Shown here in pieces: positions 52,901 through 63,540 of a DNA stretch of 64,000 nt. The notes beneath the pieces are model-generated. The model ran no database searches. It was not told where the DNA came from and was given only the letters and a program-made list of their open reading frames with translations. The position numbers were made by a program, and so were the translations under genes. The stretch is taken from contig LSRX01001512.1 of NCBI GenBank assembly GCA_001939145.1, positions 1 to 64,000 of the forward strand. The letters are read 5' to 3'. Source of the DNA: Symbiodinium microadriaticum (Eukaryota; Sar; Dinophyceae; Suessiales; Symbiodiniaceae). How positions within the stretch are numbered: the stretch's first letter is position 1; every line of letters starts with the position of its first letter.

Positions 52901-55900
52901 TCGATCGGGATATGCCCAGAGCTTAGAACCTGTGTTGCTTCGTGATTGTTATTGCCCGCCTAGATTTCCAAGGCAAGCCCTACCAAGTCACATCGGACAG
53001 AGGTCCCGTCCCGTGGGCCATAAGCGACTGGCGACAGTGTCGAACGCCAGGTGTCGCCATCCGCTCGCATGCCAAGCCGATTTGCTTCAGAGGCCCTTTT
53101 TGGGTGTCGCGTGCCTTCGGACAGCTGGGTGCCAAAACGAGGCGAACTCCGAAGAGTCTGACGGCGCAAAGGCTAAGCCGGACTCGCAGAGAAGCGCTCG
53201 AAGATCATTGCCCCGCTGCCTCCACACAGGTGCCAGTCAACGTTTCTGTTGACGACGAAGAGGAAGCAGAAATTCCCGAGGACCGGCATCTGCAGCATCT
53301 CGTTCGACCGTATGGACTCTGGAACAGCCGCTTTCTTGAAGGAAGGCTCACAGATCAGGCGCTCCTCTTGGAGAGACCAGGCGCCCGCACTCGAACACGA
53401 GAAAGGCATGAACGGGCTGGCAGCTGAGGCTCCAGCGAGTCCGAGCCTTCTGAATGCAGCTGCGGCTGCTTTCGTCGCAGCGACGAGCGTGGGCCGCAGC
53501 CCGAAGGCACAAACCAGGCTGGTTGCCTTACGATCTGGAAGGATTGCTCCTGGTCCCAGTCTGTGCACCTGTGCACTGCGTGGTCCTTGGTGCAGGCCGG
53601 AGGATTCTCGGGGCAAAGAACCATGGGTGTGTGCGATGCCCTTGGCATCCGAAGCGCCACCCGCTGTGCGGAAGGAGGAATTCAAGGAAACGGCCTTCAC
53701 AAGCACGGAAATGTGTTTGTGTCCGCGTGATGTTAAACACTGCATCCGTGCATCTGCCATGATGTGAGGATGTGCGGCCACCCTCACCGCAGCGATTGGC
53801 AGTCCCAAGCGCGAAGGTCTTCTGGCTGCATTTGCAAGCCCATCTTTGTACCGCATGCTTTAGTCGCGTCACATTCGCGCGCTACGGGCAGCGAGGCATC
53901 AGCACAGGTGCCCAGCAAGGTCCTCCTGCATTCGCAAGCACAGAGCTAGGGAGCTCGTGGTGGGGCTTACGCATGTCCGTGTTCTTAGCATTACCAGGCT
54001 CTTCTTCGCCTGCCTGTGCCATCCGCTGCGGAGCGGGCGCGGTCGATGTGCGCCGAGGATCCGCCTTTAGCGGCTCAGATACTTCGCTCCCTCTTTCTGG
54101 CTCTGCTCCAGGTCAGAAGCAGGAGTCCCAACTCGGCCACGTCTGGGTCACCCTGGTCCGGTGCTCAAATCATCAAGAGGGGGGAATCAGAGTCGAGAGG
54201 GGATGCTGCTTAGGCGCAAAGCCATGCGTCCGACGAAGAACGCTGTCAGAGCCTCCGGCAATGCAAGGATCTCATGGCCTCATGTGCCCGTCTTCGAACC
54301 AGGCATGGCTCAAGCAGGCGGAGAAGGCGCCTATGGACATGTCATGTTGCCGTATGTTGCCTCTTTCTCGGACAAATCTTGGCAATCTCACTTCAGGACT
54401 TATCCAACAGATCGTCCGTGTGGGACCCTCAACGTCGCGACAGTCCATCGTGTTTCTACGCAGCAGAATCTCTCTGTCCCTGGCCAGGTCTGGCCGAATG
54501 GTACCTTTCGAATTTATGGGCGCCAGCCTCTGTTGCGAGACCTGGAAGCTGAGAGTGCATCTCTCGGGGTCAGTGGTAACCGCTGGTGCACAAATCAGCT
54601 GATGAGTGGGTTGAGTTGGTGAGTGGACATGTGGGCGAGTAGAAATCCCAGAAAGGCATCTGAAACAGATTCTAATGGTCCTGCACGCGTTTTCGCGAAA
54701 ATTCTTCAATTCTCCCTACCAAAGTACCACCCGCCCCCACCACGAACGACGACAACGCGAAATGGCATGTATGGGGGGCGGGGGGGGGTTCAAAAACAGA
54801 GACACATTAACGCTTGCTTTTTGGTTGCCACCCGGAGGCCGAAGCTGTGGGGACGCAGGAGTATGCGGTGCGTGCTATGCAGGGGTCTGTGCTGTTGTAA
54901 CCTGGTAGTTTGTCTGTACACTGTTTCCCTACTACCCCTATGAACATGATAACATGTGTACATTCATTTTCCATCGAAGCTCCAGCGCCGGAAGGTGCTG
55001 CTCGGCCCACGAATCCAGCGGGCTGGCCTCAGGTCGAGTGAGAGGTGAGCGCTCTTCAGGGTGTCGGTTTGGTCCGGCTATTTCTTTCCCACTGCTTATA
55101 GTAATTCCCAAAAAACCTCGCCGAGATGGCGACGTGCACTCTGAATTCAGGCGGCATGAATTTTGAAGCGTCGATCAAGCATCCCGCAGGGACATAGACG
55201 CACAGGAAAGGTCGCCAAAAAGCCCGTGCAGTGAGAGCCATGCTGCCCTGTACAGGAGGTGCAGCCAAAGAACGGCCTCAAACGGCTTTGTGGCTTGCTG
55301 TAAGCAAGCTGCCCAAATTCCTTCACAGAGCTGCTTACAAGTAAAGGGGCTCTGCTCCATGGCAAAGTGGTGGGCGCCATGCCGACGGATGTGTAAGCAG
55401 AGCTGCACTGGGAACCTGGGAGCTCAGGTCTCCCGACCAGACTCAGCCACGATCTGGCGTACCCAGCGCAAAGAGTGAGCTGAGCTGGGGCACAGTTTTA
55501 AGGCGAAAGGAATGCCCCTCCCCCGAGGCCACACTGCAGGAAAAGCGGAAACGAAAAGCGGTGAGATATCCGGCACCGGCCGTCCATGGCCGGGCCTTTC
55601 CCCGTGCAGGAAAAGATGAACCCTATCATGGAGGCCGCGTATGCTGCGTCTAAAGCAGAGCCGCTTTGACTTCATACCTTTTGGGCCACCTCGTGGCTTG
55701 CGCCTCGAGGCCATGGTGACAGCTCTGCTGATCAAGTGCCCGGATGATCCGTGTGAATTCATGATGAAGGCCGTCTCGGCAACCCGCATCTTTTGCCTCA
55801 CTTCCTAGTAGCACGTGGACCATTCTGCCAGTGGCTGCTGGAGCAAGACCGCTACGACCGTGGAGAGTTTGGACGGCCAGTGGACGAAGCTGAACTGGCT

Positions 55901-57343
55901 AAACTCAGGACCCTCGATGAGTCTTCCAAGTTTTTGCCCAAGTCAATGCAGTGCGTTCGTCCTGGACCGAGGACAGAAGTGGAAAAGCTGAAAGCTGACA
56001 AGGCATGACACGACGCAAGACACGCAGTCCTGTGTCGAAAGGGTGAGCAGCACCAAGCTCAGAAGTCGCATAACCTGGAACAGGCGAAGCTTGAGGAAGC
56101 GACGAAGGCCTAGATGCTGAGTTGCATGACTGCTTCAGGGAGAACATGGCAGGTAGGGATCTTGGCCCTTCTTGAGGCCAGGCATTCGTATGATCGTAAC
56201 GAAGAACACAAGGGTATTTCGAGTCAGGACGGGGAGGAAGTAACCAGCCATGGAATGTCCAGTAGCCGTTGAACAGAATTGCACAGCGTGCAGTGTCTCA
56301 CCGCCACGGTCTACGTGCGCCTGGCTTGCCCACCCTTTGATCTTCAGAAGCCGCTGGTGCTGTCAATCTCAGTTTTGCATTTGTGCAGTATCTCAGCTCG
56401 TCTGTCATCAGCACTTCTGTGAAAACTTTTGTGTACCGGAGAGCTACATGGCGCACCACGGGAGCGCAGCTGAGCAGAATTCTACGAGCGACCAGTGACC
56501 ACTGATTTTTCACCCGAGACTTACGGCACACAGACTGCTTTCAAACTGCTCGGCTGCGAAGGGCGAACTCCAGCTGCTGCAATTGCAGTAGTGACTTTTC
56601 GTGTGGGAGTTGAGGACTATGTTTCACCTCAAATCTTCACTGCCGCACAAACTTGGAGATGCCTCAGTGTGTAACTGTTGCCTGAAGAATTCCTGAGTGG
56701 ATGCTTGACTTGAACTCGCGAATCTCGTGAAAAAAAGAGGTGTTTTCAGACCAGTCCTGGGTGGAGGGTTCGCGGGAGGAGGAGGGGTCCGCAGCTCCAC
56801 AGCCTCATGTCGCTGTCTGTGACTTGATTCTGGTTCACGGCGCTGTTCTGTCCGTAGACTGGCCCGAAGCCCGAATGCTTGTCTTAATTAGAGGACACTA
56901 ACAAGTGCAGCACCATTGTCAAGCGCGCATGGGCTCGGAAGCACGCGATGTTCCAGATGGCAGAGCATCAATGGAGGCACCTCACCTTCCCTGCCTGTGC
57001 CCGAACGAAGCAGACACATTGGCAGGTCCACTCAGCAGGTGCTGAGGTGACTTAAGCAGCTTTTTGATAAGTAGGAGCATCAGCGGTGCAGCCAACATGC
57101 CCCGTAATTGGCCAGGTGCAGAGCCCGACCAGTGCCCTGCTGCAAAGGCACAGCAGCCAGGGCTAGTTCATTTTCTTGCTTTTCTTTTGCTGTCTCCATG
57201 CAGCCCTGAGAAGTCTTGTTGAACTCTTTCGGCTCCAACACGCCATGATCAGAAAGGTATCACATCGCATGTTTGCATGGGTCAGTGTAGAGACTTCTCA
57301 CGTTACAACGTCGGTTTGCTTTTGGTTCGCTAGTTGCAGCAGC
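52901..57343. other. Long unassigned stretch
   Basis: Several + frames of 100-340 residues cover 52.2-54.6 kb but are Arg/Ser/Ala-rich with no recognisable motif. At 55836-56005 a frame with DRGEFGRPVDEAELAKLRTL is the most exon-like. 54728-54800 is locally C/G-rich (ccacccgcccccacc; a nine-to-ten-base g run). 56500-57170 shows nothing. Confidence 0.35.
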
Positions 57344-58525
57344 ATGGCTGGCATGGCTTGTTTGCGTCTCCTCTCGGCCTTTACCACACTATGCCCAGTT
57401 CTGGCAAGCCCTAAACAGGGAGCTTGGCTGCAGAGCCTCAAGGATGTGAAACCGTTGGGTGAGGAAAGAGCCTCTTCCGGTTGCTCGGCTGGCAAAGGTC
57501 CGAAAGCTTGGGGAGGCACTGAGCAGGAGGGCTTCGAAGGCTGGGTCCCGCTAACGATCATGGACTTCACGCCGGTGAACCGTTCCTTCTATGTCCAGCT
57601 TCCCAAAAACGTCGGCACGTCCTGGCGACCGGCTCCGCTGCTCATCGCGCTGCACTCGCAAGGGGACCAAGCCGATTCGATGGCCTACAGCCACGACTAC
57701 GGCACTTTTGGGAAGTCGCTGGGTTTCGTCACTGTGTTTCCGCAGGGTCTCGACGATGCGGTTCCAGGTGGTGGCGACTTGGGAACAGGCTGGAATGTGG
57801 GAACTGCTGGAGATGACCAGACATGTGTCACCGATGAGGTCACAGCAGACTGCTATGCATCGTGCTGGGAGCAAAGCAAGTGTGGAAGCTGCAACTGGTC
57901 TGGATGCTACGATGAGAGGCTTTTCATCTACTCCGTCATCCAGCTGATCAGCTCCGTCCTGTGCATTGATGAAAGCCGCGTCTATGTCACAGGTGAGAGC
58001 AATGGAGGTATGCTTGCTCACTACCTTGTGCAATCACTCCCCGGAACTTTTGCGGCCGTGGTCCCTTGGTATGGCCTTCCTCTTCTTGGATATGGCCTGG
58101 GGGCAGAGTTTGAGCTGGTCCGTGATCGGACGGATTGTCGGCAGACGGCCATGCTCCAGCTCCACGGACGCCAAGATGAGATCATGCCTGTGGCAGGAGG
58201 TGTGTCCGGCGGCTTCCAACCTGGTTGGATCTATGAACCCTTGAATAAAGTACAGCAGGGCTGGGCTGCAGTTCACAACTGCGATACCGTTGCCAGCCCG
58301 ACCCACACCTATTGGGATGGTGGGGAAAAGAATTTCGCATGCTTCGACTACAAGGGTTGTACCAGCGGAAAGCGTATCATGCGCTGCTTCTACGACGGCG
58401 GCCATGGTGATCGCCCGGGCGAGGGTGCCGCAGACCAAATCACGGTGTGGTTTTTGTTGCAGTATCGCTTGGATGCGGGCCATGCAGCCTCAAGCAAGCC
58501 GAAGAATGCATCCATCTTTGTTTGA
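57344..58525 (+). CDS. Secreted alpha/beta-hydrolase, polyhydroxybutyrate-depolymerase / feruloyl-esterase type
   Basis: 393 residues from ATG 57344 to TGA 58523. The same frame is open further upstream, but this ATG begins an ideal signal peptide (MAGMACLRLLSAFTTLCPVL, cut near ALA-SP) and lies four bases after tagttgcag, a likely trans-splice acceptor. The hydrolase core starts near residue 85: FYVQLPKNVG, PLLIALHSQGD, FVTVFPQGLDDAV. The nucleophile is Ser219 in VTGESNGGMLAHYL (G-x-S-x-G-G). The acid is probably Asp278 (QLHGRQDEIMPV) and the base His354 (FYDGGHGD). This layout is that of the PHB-depolymerase/LpqC esterase family, which cleaves short polyesters or feruloyl/acetyl esters of polysaccharides outside the cell. 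A Cys-rich insert (residues 161-188) may be disulphide-bonded. No introns. Confidence 0.85.
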   Translation: MAGMACLRLLSAFTTLCPVLASPKQGAWLQSLKDVKPLGEERASSGCSAGKGPKAWGGTEQEGFEGWVPLTIMDFTPVNRSFYVQLPKNVGTSWRPAPLLIALHSQGDQADSMAYSHDYGTFGKSLGFVTVFPQGLDDAVPGGGDLGTGWNVGTAGDDQTCVTDEVTADCYASCWEQSKCGSCNWSGCYDERLFIYSVIQLISSVLCIDESRVYVTGESNGGMLAHYLVQSLPGTFAAVVPWYGLPLLGYGLGAEFELVRDRTDCRQTAMLQLHGRQDEIMPVAGGVSGGFQPGWIYEPLNKVQQGWAAVHNCDTVASPTHTYWDGGEKNFACFDYKGCTSGKRIMRCFYDGGHGDRPGEGAADQITVWFLLQYRLDAGHAASSKPKNASIFV

Positions 58526-59047
58526 TCAAGCTTGCTGCAGACTGCACCGAATTCAGTCAGAGGCAGGTGTGGCTTACACTCGGCACTTGGCCCTTGCCAA
58601 CGACGATGAAGTCAGACAATCGACCGCGTTTCACACGCTCGTGTAGGGCTTTTCTAGTGTGAGGCGGTCGCAGCACAGTCTTGCCGTCCTCCTGAAGATG
58701 CATTTCGCTCGTCATTGCTTCATTGGAGATGGACGCGACCGCACTCAGCTACCGTGTTTTCGCTGGGTAGGGAGACCCAAGGAATCCGAGGCAAAAAGCC
58801 AAGGGCCAGGAGCTGTGGATTGTGCGAGCTTGGTTTCTCAATGGAGATGCAGCTGGCAGGCAGCGTGCTGAACGGCCCCCAGGCCGACCTGGCTGCCTAG
58901 ATCTGTGCCGCTACAAGCTTGCAAGCTCAGGCAGTACTCCCTCCACGGACAGCATTGTCTCCTATGTCTCTTTCAGGACTGAGACAGTGATGACGCTCCA
59001 TATGTCCCATGTCTTCATGGTGTTTTGTAGTTTTCGTGTGCCTGCAG
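58526..59047. other. Intergenic, nothing recognised
   Basis: Short frames only. The stretch ends in a pyrimidine-containing tract and cctgcag that precedes the exon at 59048. Confidence 0.4.
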
Positions 59048-59239
59048 GATTTCATTCAGGACAGAGGCGATGTGCTGGACCCGTACCTGAGACAGCTGCA
59101 AGAAGCCGCAGTAACGCCCGTTTGCATCATTTCGCTCAACGTCCGGCAACAGGAGCCTGGAAGGCTTTTCTACTCGACCATCCCCCGTGGGCTGGATGTG
59201 AGCATCAACGAGATGCTGCAGCCGATCTTTTCGGTGGGC
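59048..59239 (+). CDS. Single exon of unknown gene
   Basis: After cctgcag the frame reads DFIQDRGDVLDPYLRQLQEA then AVTPVCIISLNVRQQEPG and GLDVSINEMLQPIFSVG; gtgggc at 59239 could be a donor. The regular alternation of helix and strand-like segments and the splice-like ends support a coding exon. No family is recognised. Confidence 0.4.
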
Positions 59240-60893
59240 CGGATCCAATGTTGAGAGTCTCTGCAGAGCGGATGCTGCCAGCACATCAACAGGGAGGACC
59301 ACGCTGAGCGCACCGACCTAAAAAGCTCCGTGCAGCAATTCAAGTCTTGAAGAAAAACCGCCGCACGAAGGCACAGCACTGCTGCACTTGACACGCGCCT
59401 TCCTGAAACGTAGCGGCTGGGAGGCGGGCTGGCCTCTCTGCCTTGTTCGAACCTTGCTACAATGCCACAAGCTAATGTTTTAGTTCTCGACTGTCGCATG
59501 CCGAACGCCATGCAGAGCCATGTTGTCACTGCTCCACTGGCCCCGTGCACCGCCGCCTCAAAGGCCGTTCACCGGCTCCTCGCTTTTCGACAGGCAAGTG
59601 ACGACTGTGCTGGATGGCTGCGCTTGTACATATCGCACTTTCCGCCAGGGGCTTAGAAGCTTATGCGCGAGATTTTGGCAAGCCAAAGCATTGCTGTGTA
59701 AGGTGCATTTCCTGTGTGGCGGTTATTTGCCAGGCAAGATGTTTCTGCAAAACCTTCACCACGTGCCGGCACGGCGGCTTGCGATTTGTCTGTAGTTGTG
59801 AGCTGCTAGCTCTGGCCGCGAGTCTGACGCTCTAGCATTAGCGAATCCTGCTCCCGAGCTGAAGTTCGTGCGCTTCTTCCCCGCCATCAGACTCGAGCTA
59901 GACTTCGACAACATGTGGAAGGCCCCGCCCTGGACTTTGGCATCCGGACATGTCTCAGCATTGAACACTTGTGGAGCCAGACACGCTTCGAGCCTGCTGA
60001 CCAGCGGGGTGCCGAGCGCTTCCTGGCAGAGGCGAAGCCCGGGCAAAGCACGCGGAAGAGAGCTTGGAGCTTGCAGTGCTTGCACCTTCTCACGCCATTT
60101 CTCAGGGTGGTCTTCCAGGGCGCCGGCAGCGGATTGAGCAGGGCTTCTACGAGTGGTAGCTGGTAGCTCTACCTTGGAAGCAGTTTGCACGCTCGCGGAA
60201 CACATTGGCCACACATTCACTCTAAGAGCACTTGCGAGACCCAGATGTTCATGACATGGCTTTGTTTTATCTGTCTCACCACTGCTGCTGCCAAGCATTT
60301 GACTGCCAATTACATGAACCCCTGTCTATGTCTGTGTCCACTTCGCGTAACAACGATGGAAATGTGATGCCTTTCTAAGAAGTCGCAACAGTACGGGACC
60401 TGCACCCTTTTTTCAGCTTTATGGCAGTTGATCCCATGGGCATACTAGTCTCGGCTTTGCAAGGCATGTGGCACCTACAATCAGATGCGAGTCGCAGTGC
60501 GGTTACCCCCCGAGTAGCTTTGGCATGCAAGGTTTCACAGCCCCCGAGTCAAGTTGCTCTCACATTCCAGCACGCCAAGGGTTGGGCCTAGGGAACTGTC
60601 TGGCAATTCCGTGGCCTCATCACCGGCAGCACGCGACGCACGAGCTCTGCTTTTATGCTTGGGCGGACATGCACGCGTCGGGGGCTCGGAGGTGTTCTTC
60701 AACACGACAGCAAAAGAGTGCCCCGGCCACTCAGGCTCGCAGACTGTGCCCATCTTGCTGGCCTTCATCCCCGGCGTCGCTGGCGAGTCTCTCGATCAGC
60801 TGCCCGGTGGGGGATGGACATGACCTGGACATGCATAGGTAGCATCCAATCACCGCAGACGCGCAGAGTCATTGGGCCTGATGTTGCTGCACC
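59240..60893. other. Unassigned stretch with exon-like segments on +
   Basis: About 59862-59935 (ELKFVRFFPAIRLELDFDNM), about 59970-60080 (TRFEPADQRGAERFLAEAKP) and about 60600-60820 (GGSEVFFNTTAKECPGHSGS, then VPILLAFIPGVAGESLDQLP) look coding but are unrecognised. The first two are close together in different frames. Confidence 0.3.
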
Positions 60894-61430
60894 ATGCCAC
60901 CGAGGATATTCTTACCAGCGCTAGCAGCAGTCGGAGGGTTGATTCTAGGAGTTCTCCTCGTTTTTGGCTCAGCCCCCTGGCGGCAGTCATTGGTTCGAAA
61001 CAGGGGCAGTGACCAATCTCGTTCGATCGGTGCACGACTTGCGCACACCCTTTTTCAAAGGTTGCGTGCGCTCAACGGTGTTTTGGCCGTCACCGGCCTG
61101 ACCACAACAAGGAGGTGCCCAATGTTGCTTTCCGTGCAAATGCACGCCTCGTTGCCGTTGGTCTTCAGAAATGGAACATGGAACGTCTGCACGCAGACGT
61201 CGAGCTCGCTTTGAACATGTGCCAAGACGCACCGATTGCAGGAAGCTGCTGGATGTGTGGCTTGCGGCGGTGCCGGCTGCGGGCTGTGCACGGCTCCGTG
61301 TATGGCTTGCGACAACAGGGGATGTAGTTTGTGTACCAAACCAGAGGCAGGGTGGACTGTGCCTACACGAAGGGGTCTCCACAACAGTGCCTGCACTTAC
61401 AGGCAATGGAAGAAGCCGTGAAGAGCGGTG
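60894..61430 (+). CDS. Signal-anchor protein with a four-CxxC Cys-rich exon
   Basis: ATG 60894 begins MPPRIFLPALAAVGGLILGV followed by LLVFGSAPWRQ, a signal peptide or anchor. A middle segment (about 61107-61230) reads NKEVPNVAFRANARLVAVGL then QKWNMERLHADVELALNMCQ. After gattgcag (61241) a third segment reads EAAGCVACGGAGCGLCTAPC then MACDNRGCSLCTKPEAGW and ends at TGA about 61428. The eight Cys form CxxC-x4-CxxC-x3-CxxC-x4-CxxC, consistent with two zinc sites or four disulphides. DnaJ-type zinc domains have similar CxxCxGxG repeats, but the spacing here is tighter. The three segments are in different frames, so introns are assumed; that they form one gene is inference. Confidence 0.45.
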
Positions 61431-62430
61431 ACGATCATGCCATCGATTCCCCCATACCAGTTGAAGAGTCCAAGGCGGTGCACCTCTGAACGCATGGAAC
61501 GGGGCTCGGGGCCAAATGCGTGGAGTCAGGCATGGCAACTACCCTGCCTCGAGGGTGATGTAGAGCAGTCTAATGCGTTCGGGCGCTCAGCTCTGGGAGG
61601 GTTGCACACGCCCGTCGCCCCTGAAATGCCCTCGAAGTTCAGGTCGCCTCCGTGCACTTTCCTGGAGCCCAAAGCCTCTTCTGCAGCATGGGCCTTAGCT
61701 GCCTTAGCTGAGTCTTCTTTTCTGGTGGCTAGCAGTTTCAGAAAACAGGGGACTCCTTTATTGAACTCTGAACGGCAGGCTCCTTACTGTAGGGACCTCC
61801 CCTGTGCTTGGGAAATGTTGAGGTGCCTACGAAGCTGGTCATCCAGGGCAGTCTCAATCTCAGCCGAGTTGCAGGGCAGTTCATACCCTTTAAGATCCTT
61901 CAGGCTAGCCGCTAAGGTTTAGGGTTCAGAGTTTAGGGAGCTTTCTGCTTTCTGCACAGCATCCACGCCTGAAATCTGAAGTCTCGTGCTGCAAGGAAGC
62001 TGGCTGGAGCACATTTGAGTACTTGAGAACAACTTCAGAGTTTTAAATTCCCAGGGGTCAGGCAAATCCAAACCATTGTGTATATGGTGCAACGACAGCC
62101 GTGCGTCTTTTGCACGCAGTAGTTGTTTGCGTGACCTTGCACATCATGAAACCGTCCACCATTGCCACAACTGCTGCAAGATTTTCAAAGCAAGTCTTGC
62201 CAAGTTGCATGGTGGTATTTATGCCGAGCTTGATTTATCTGATTGCTGGGGCCGACACGTCCGCCTGTTGTACTCTGGCAAGCAGAATGTGCTGATCTTC
62301 CAGACATTGGCCTAGCAATCACTGCTTCCGAGATGTCGCAGTACTCTCTCGTATATAACTATATAACATACATCCTGTCCAGGTATATCAAAATTGCAAT
62401 GAAGTAGTTCATACAGTATTAGGGTTGTGG
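61431..62430. other. Intergenic; short telomere-like ttaggg words
   Basis: A 164-residue + frame (61428-61922) has no recognisable motif. At 61914-61940 aaggtttagggttcagagtttaggg contains two tttaggg units, the telomere-type repeat in the opposite orientation to that at 41.8-41.9 kb. About 62100-62310 has a hydrophobic frame without family resemblance. Confidence 0.4.
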
Positions 62431-62710
62431 TGACTGCATGTATGTATGTATGTATGTATGTATGTATGTATATATATATACACACAATATGTATGCAAAT
62501 AAACACAGGGCTCACTTTGATAGTTGCTGGGCGTGTTGGGTTTATCATCATGGGGAGACTGGCAATGCAAACCCGATGGTATATGTAGACATGAAGAAGT
62601 ATATGAACAAATGAAATGAGTAGATAATCAGATAAGCAGACACATGAACAAAAGAAGCAACCGCAGGCAGATCGTTCAATGAATCTACAAAGAAGTATAC
62701 ACATATGTAG
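62431..62710. repeat. ATGT tetranucleotide microsatellite with decayed flank
   Basis: About eight tgta units (62438-62471) pass into tatata and cacaca. The flank to about 62710 has frequent gatag, acatgaac and aatga words, like the decayed flank of the array at 31.0-31.4 kb. Confidence 0.85.
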
Positions 62711-63540
62711 GTAGATGGAGCTACGCATGCGGACATTCATCCAAACGATGCACGTCAGAATACCCTCGTAGGCAATAATACCACTATACACGAATATGAA
62801 CAACCATGACCGACACATTACATGCCGAGATTTAGACTAGAGCGGCAACTGAAGGATGTCAGTACTCTGCATTACTGAGAGTGCTCGACGCAGTGTTAGA
62901 CGTTGGAAGGTTTTCCTCAAAGGAAATTAGTCCGAGATATTTTTTTTATATCCTCAGCCTGAAGCTGCACCGTGCGGAAGCATTTCAAGTTGATGGGCAG
63001 TGCGACACATGCACATGCAGAGAGATGTAGCAGCATTCTCGAACATACTTCATGATGAGCTCCGCAGTGTGCCCGGTGCGTCTCACCCGCCTGAGATGCG
63101 GAAGCGGTGCCAATTCCACGTGTGTATAAACACAGTTGTGCGGAAGCGTCGGGCAGCTGGTCATGTGTGGTGATGCTTCATGGGGACTCCGCTCTATGCG
63201 GGCACTGTGCAGCCTTATCAGATCCAGAAGTCCTTCGCGACATCATGTCGGGGAAAGCCGAATAAGCCTGTCGCGCTGCCTGGCTGCATTACCTGAAAGG
63301 GGTTTGTCGAAGCTCTTGAATGCCCAAGAAGTGAGGTACCACAAAGATCAGAGCATGCCCCAGGACTGTGCCCGACTTTTGAGACCTGAGCGTGCTTGTC
63401 CTTGTCGTCACGTGTCCAAGCAGCTTCGTCTTCTGACTTGCGCAATGCAGTTCGACCCGATGGTCATTGTCCAAGAGTTTTACTATCGTGCGTCTGTGAG
63501 CTGGCGAACATAGCATAAATTCTGCCAGGAGCTGTTGCAG
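62711..63540. other. Region upstream of kinase exons, possible earlier exons
   Basis: A + frame at 63136-63513 (125 residues) ends with QFDPMVIVQEFYYRASVSWR, which could be an upstream exon of the kinase gene. The rest shows no recognised feature. Confidence 0.35.
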
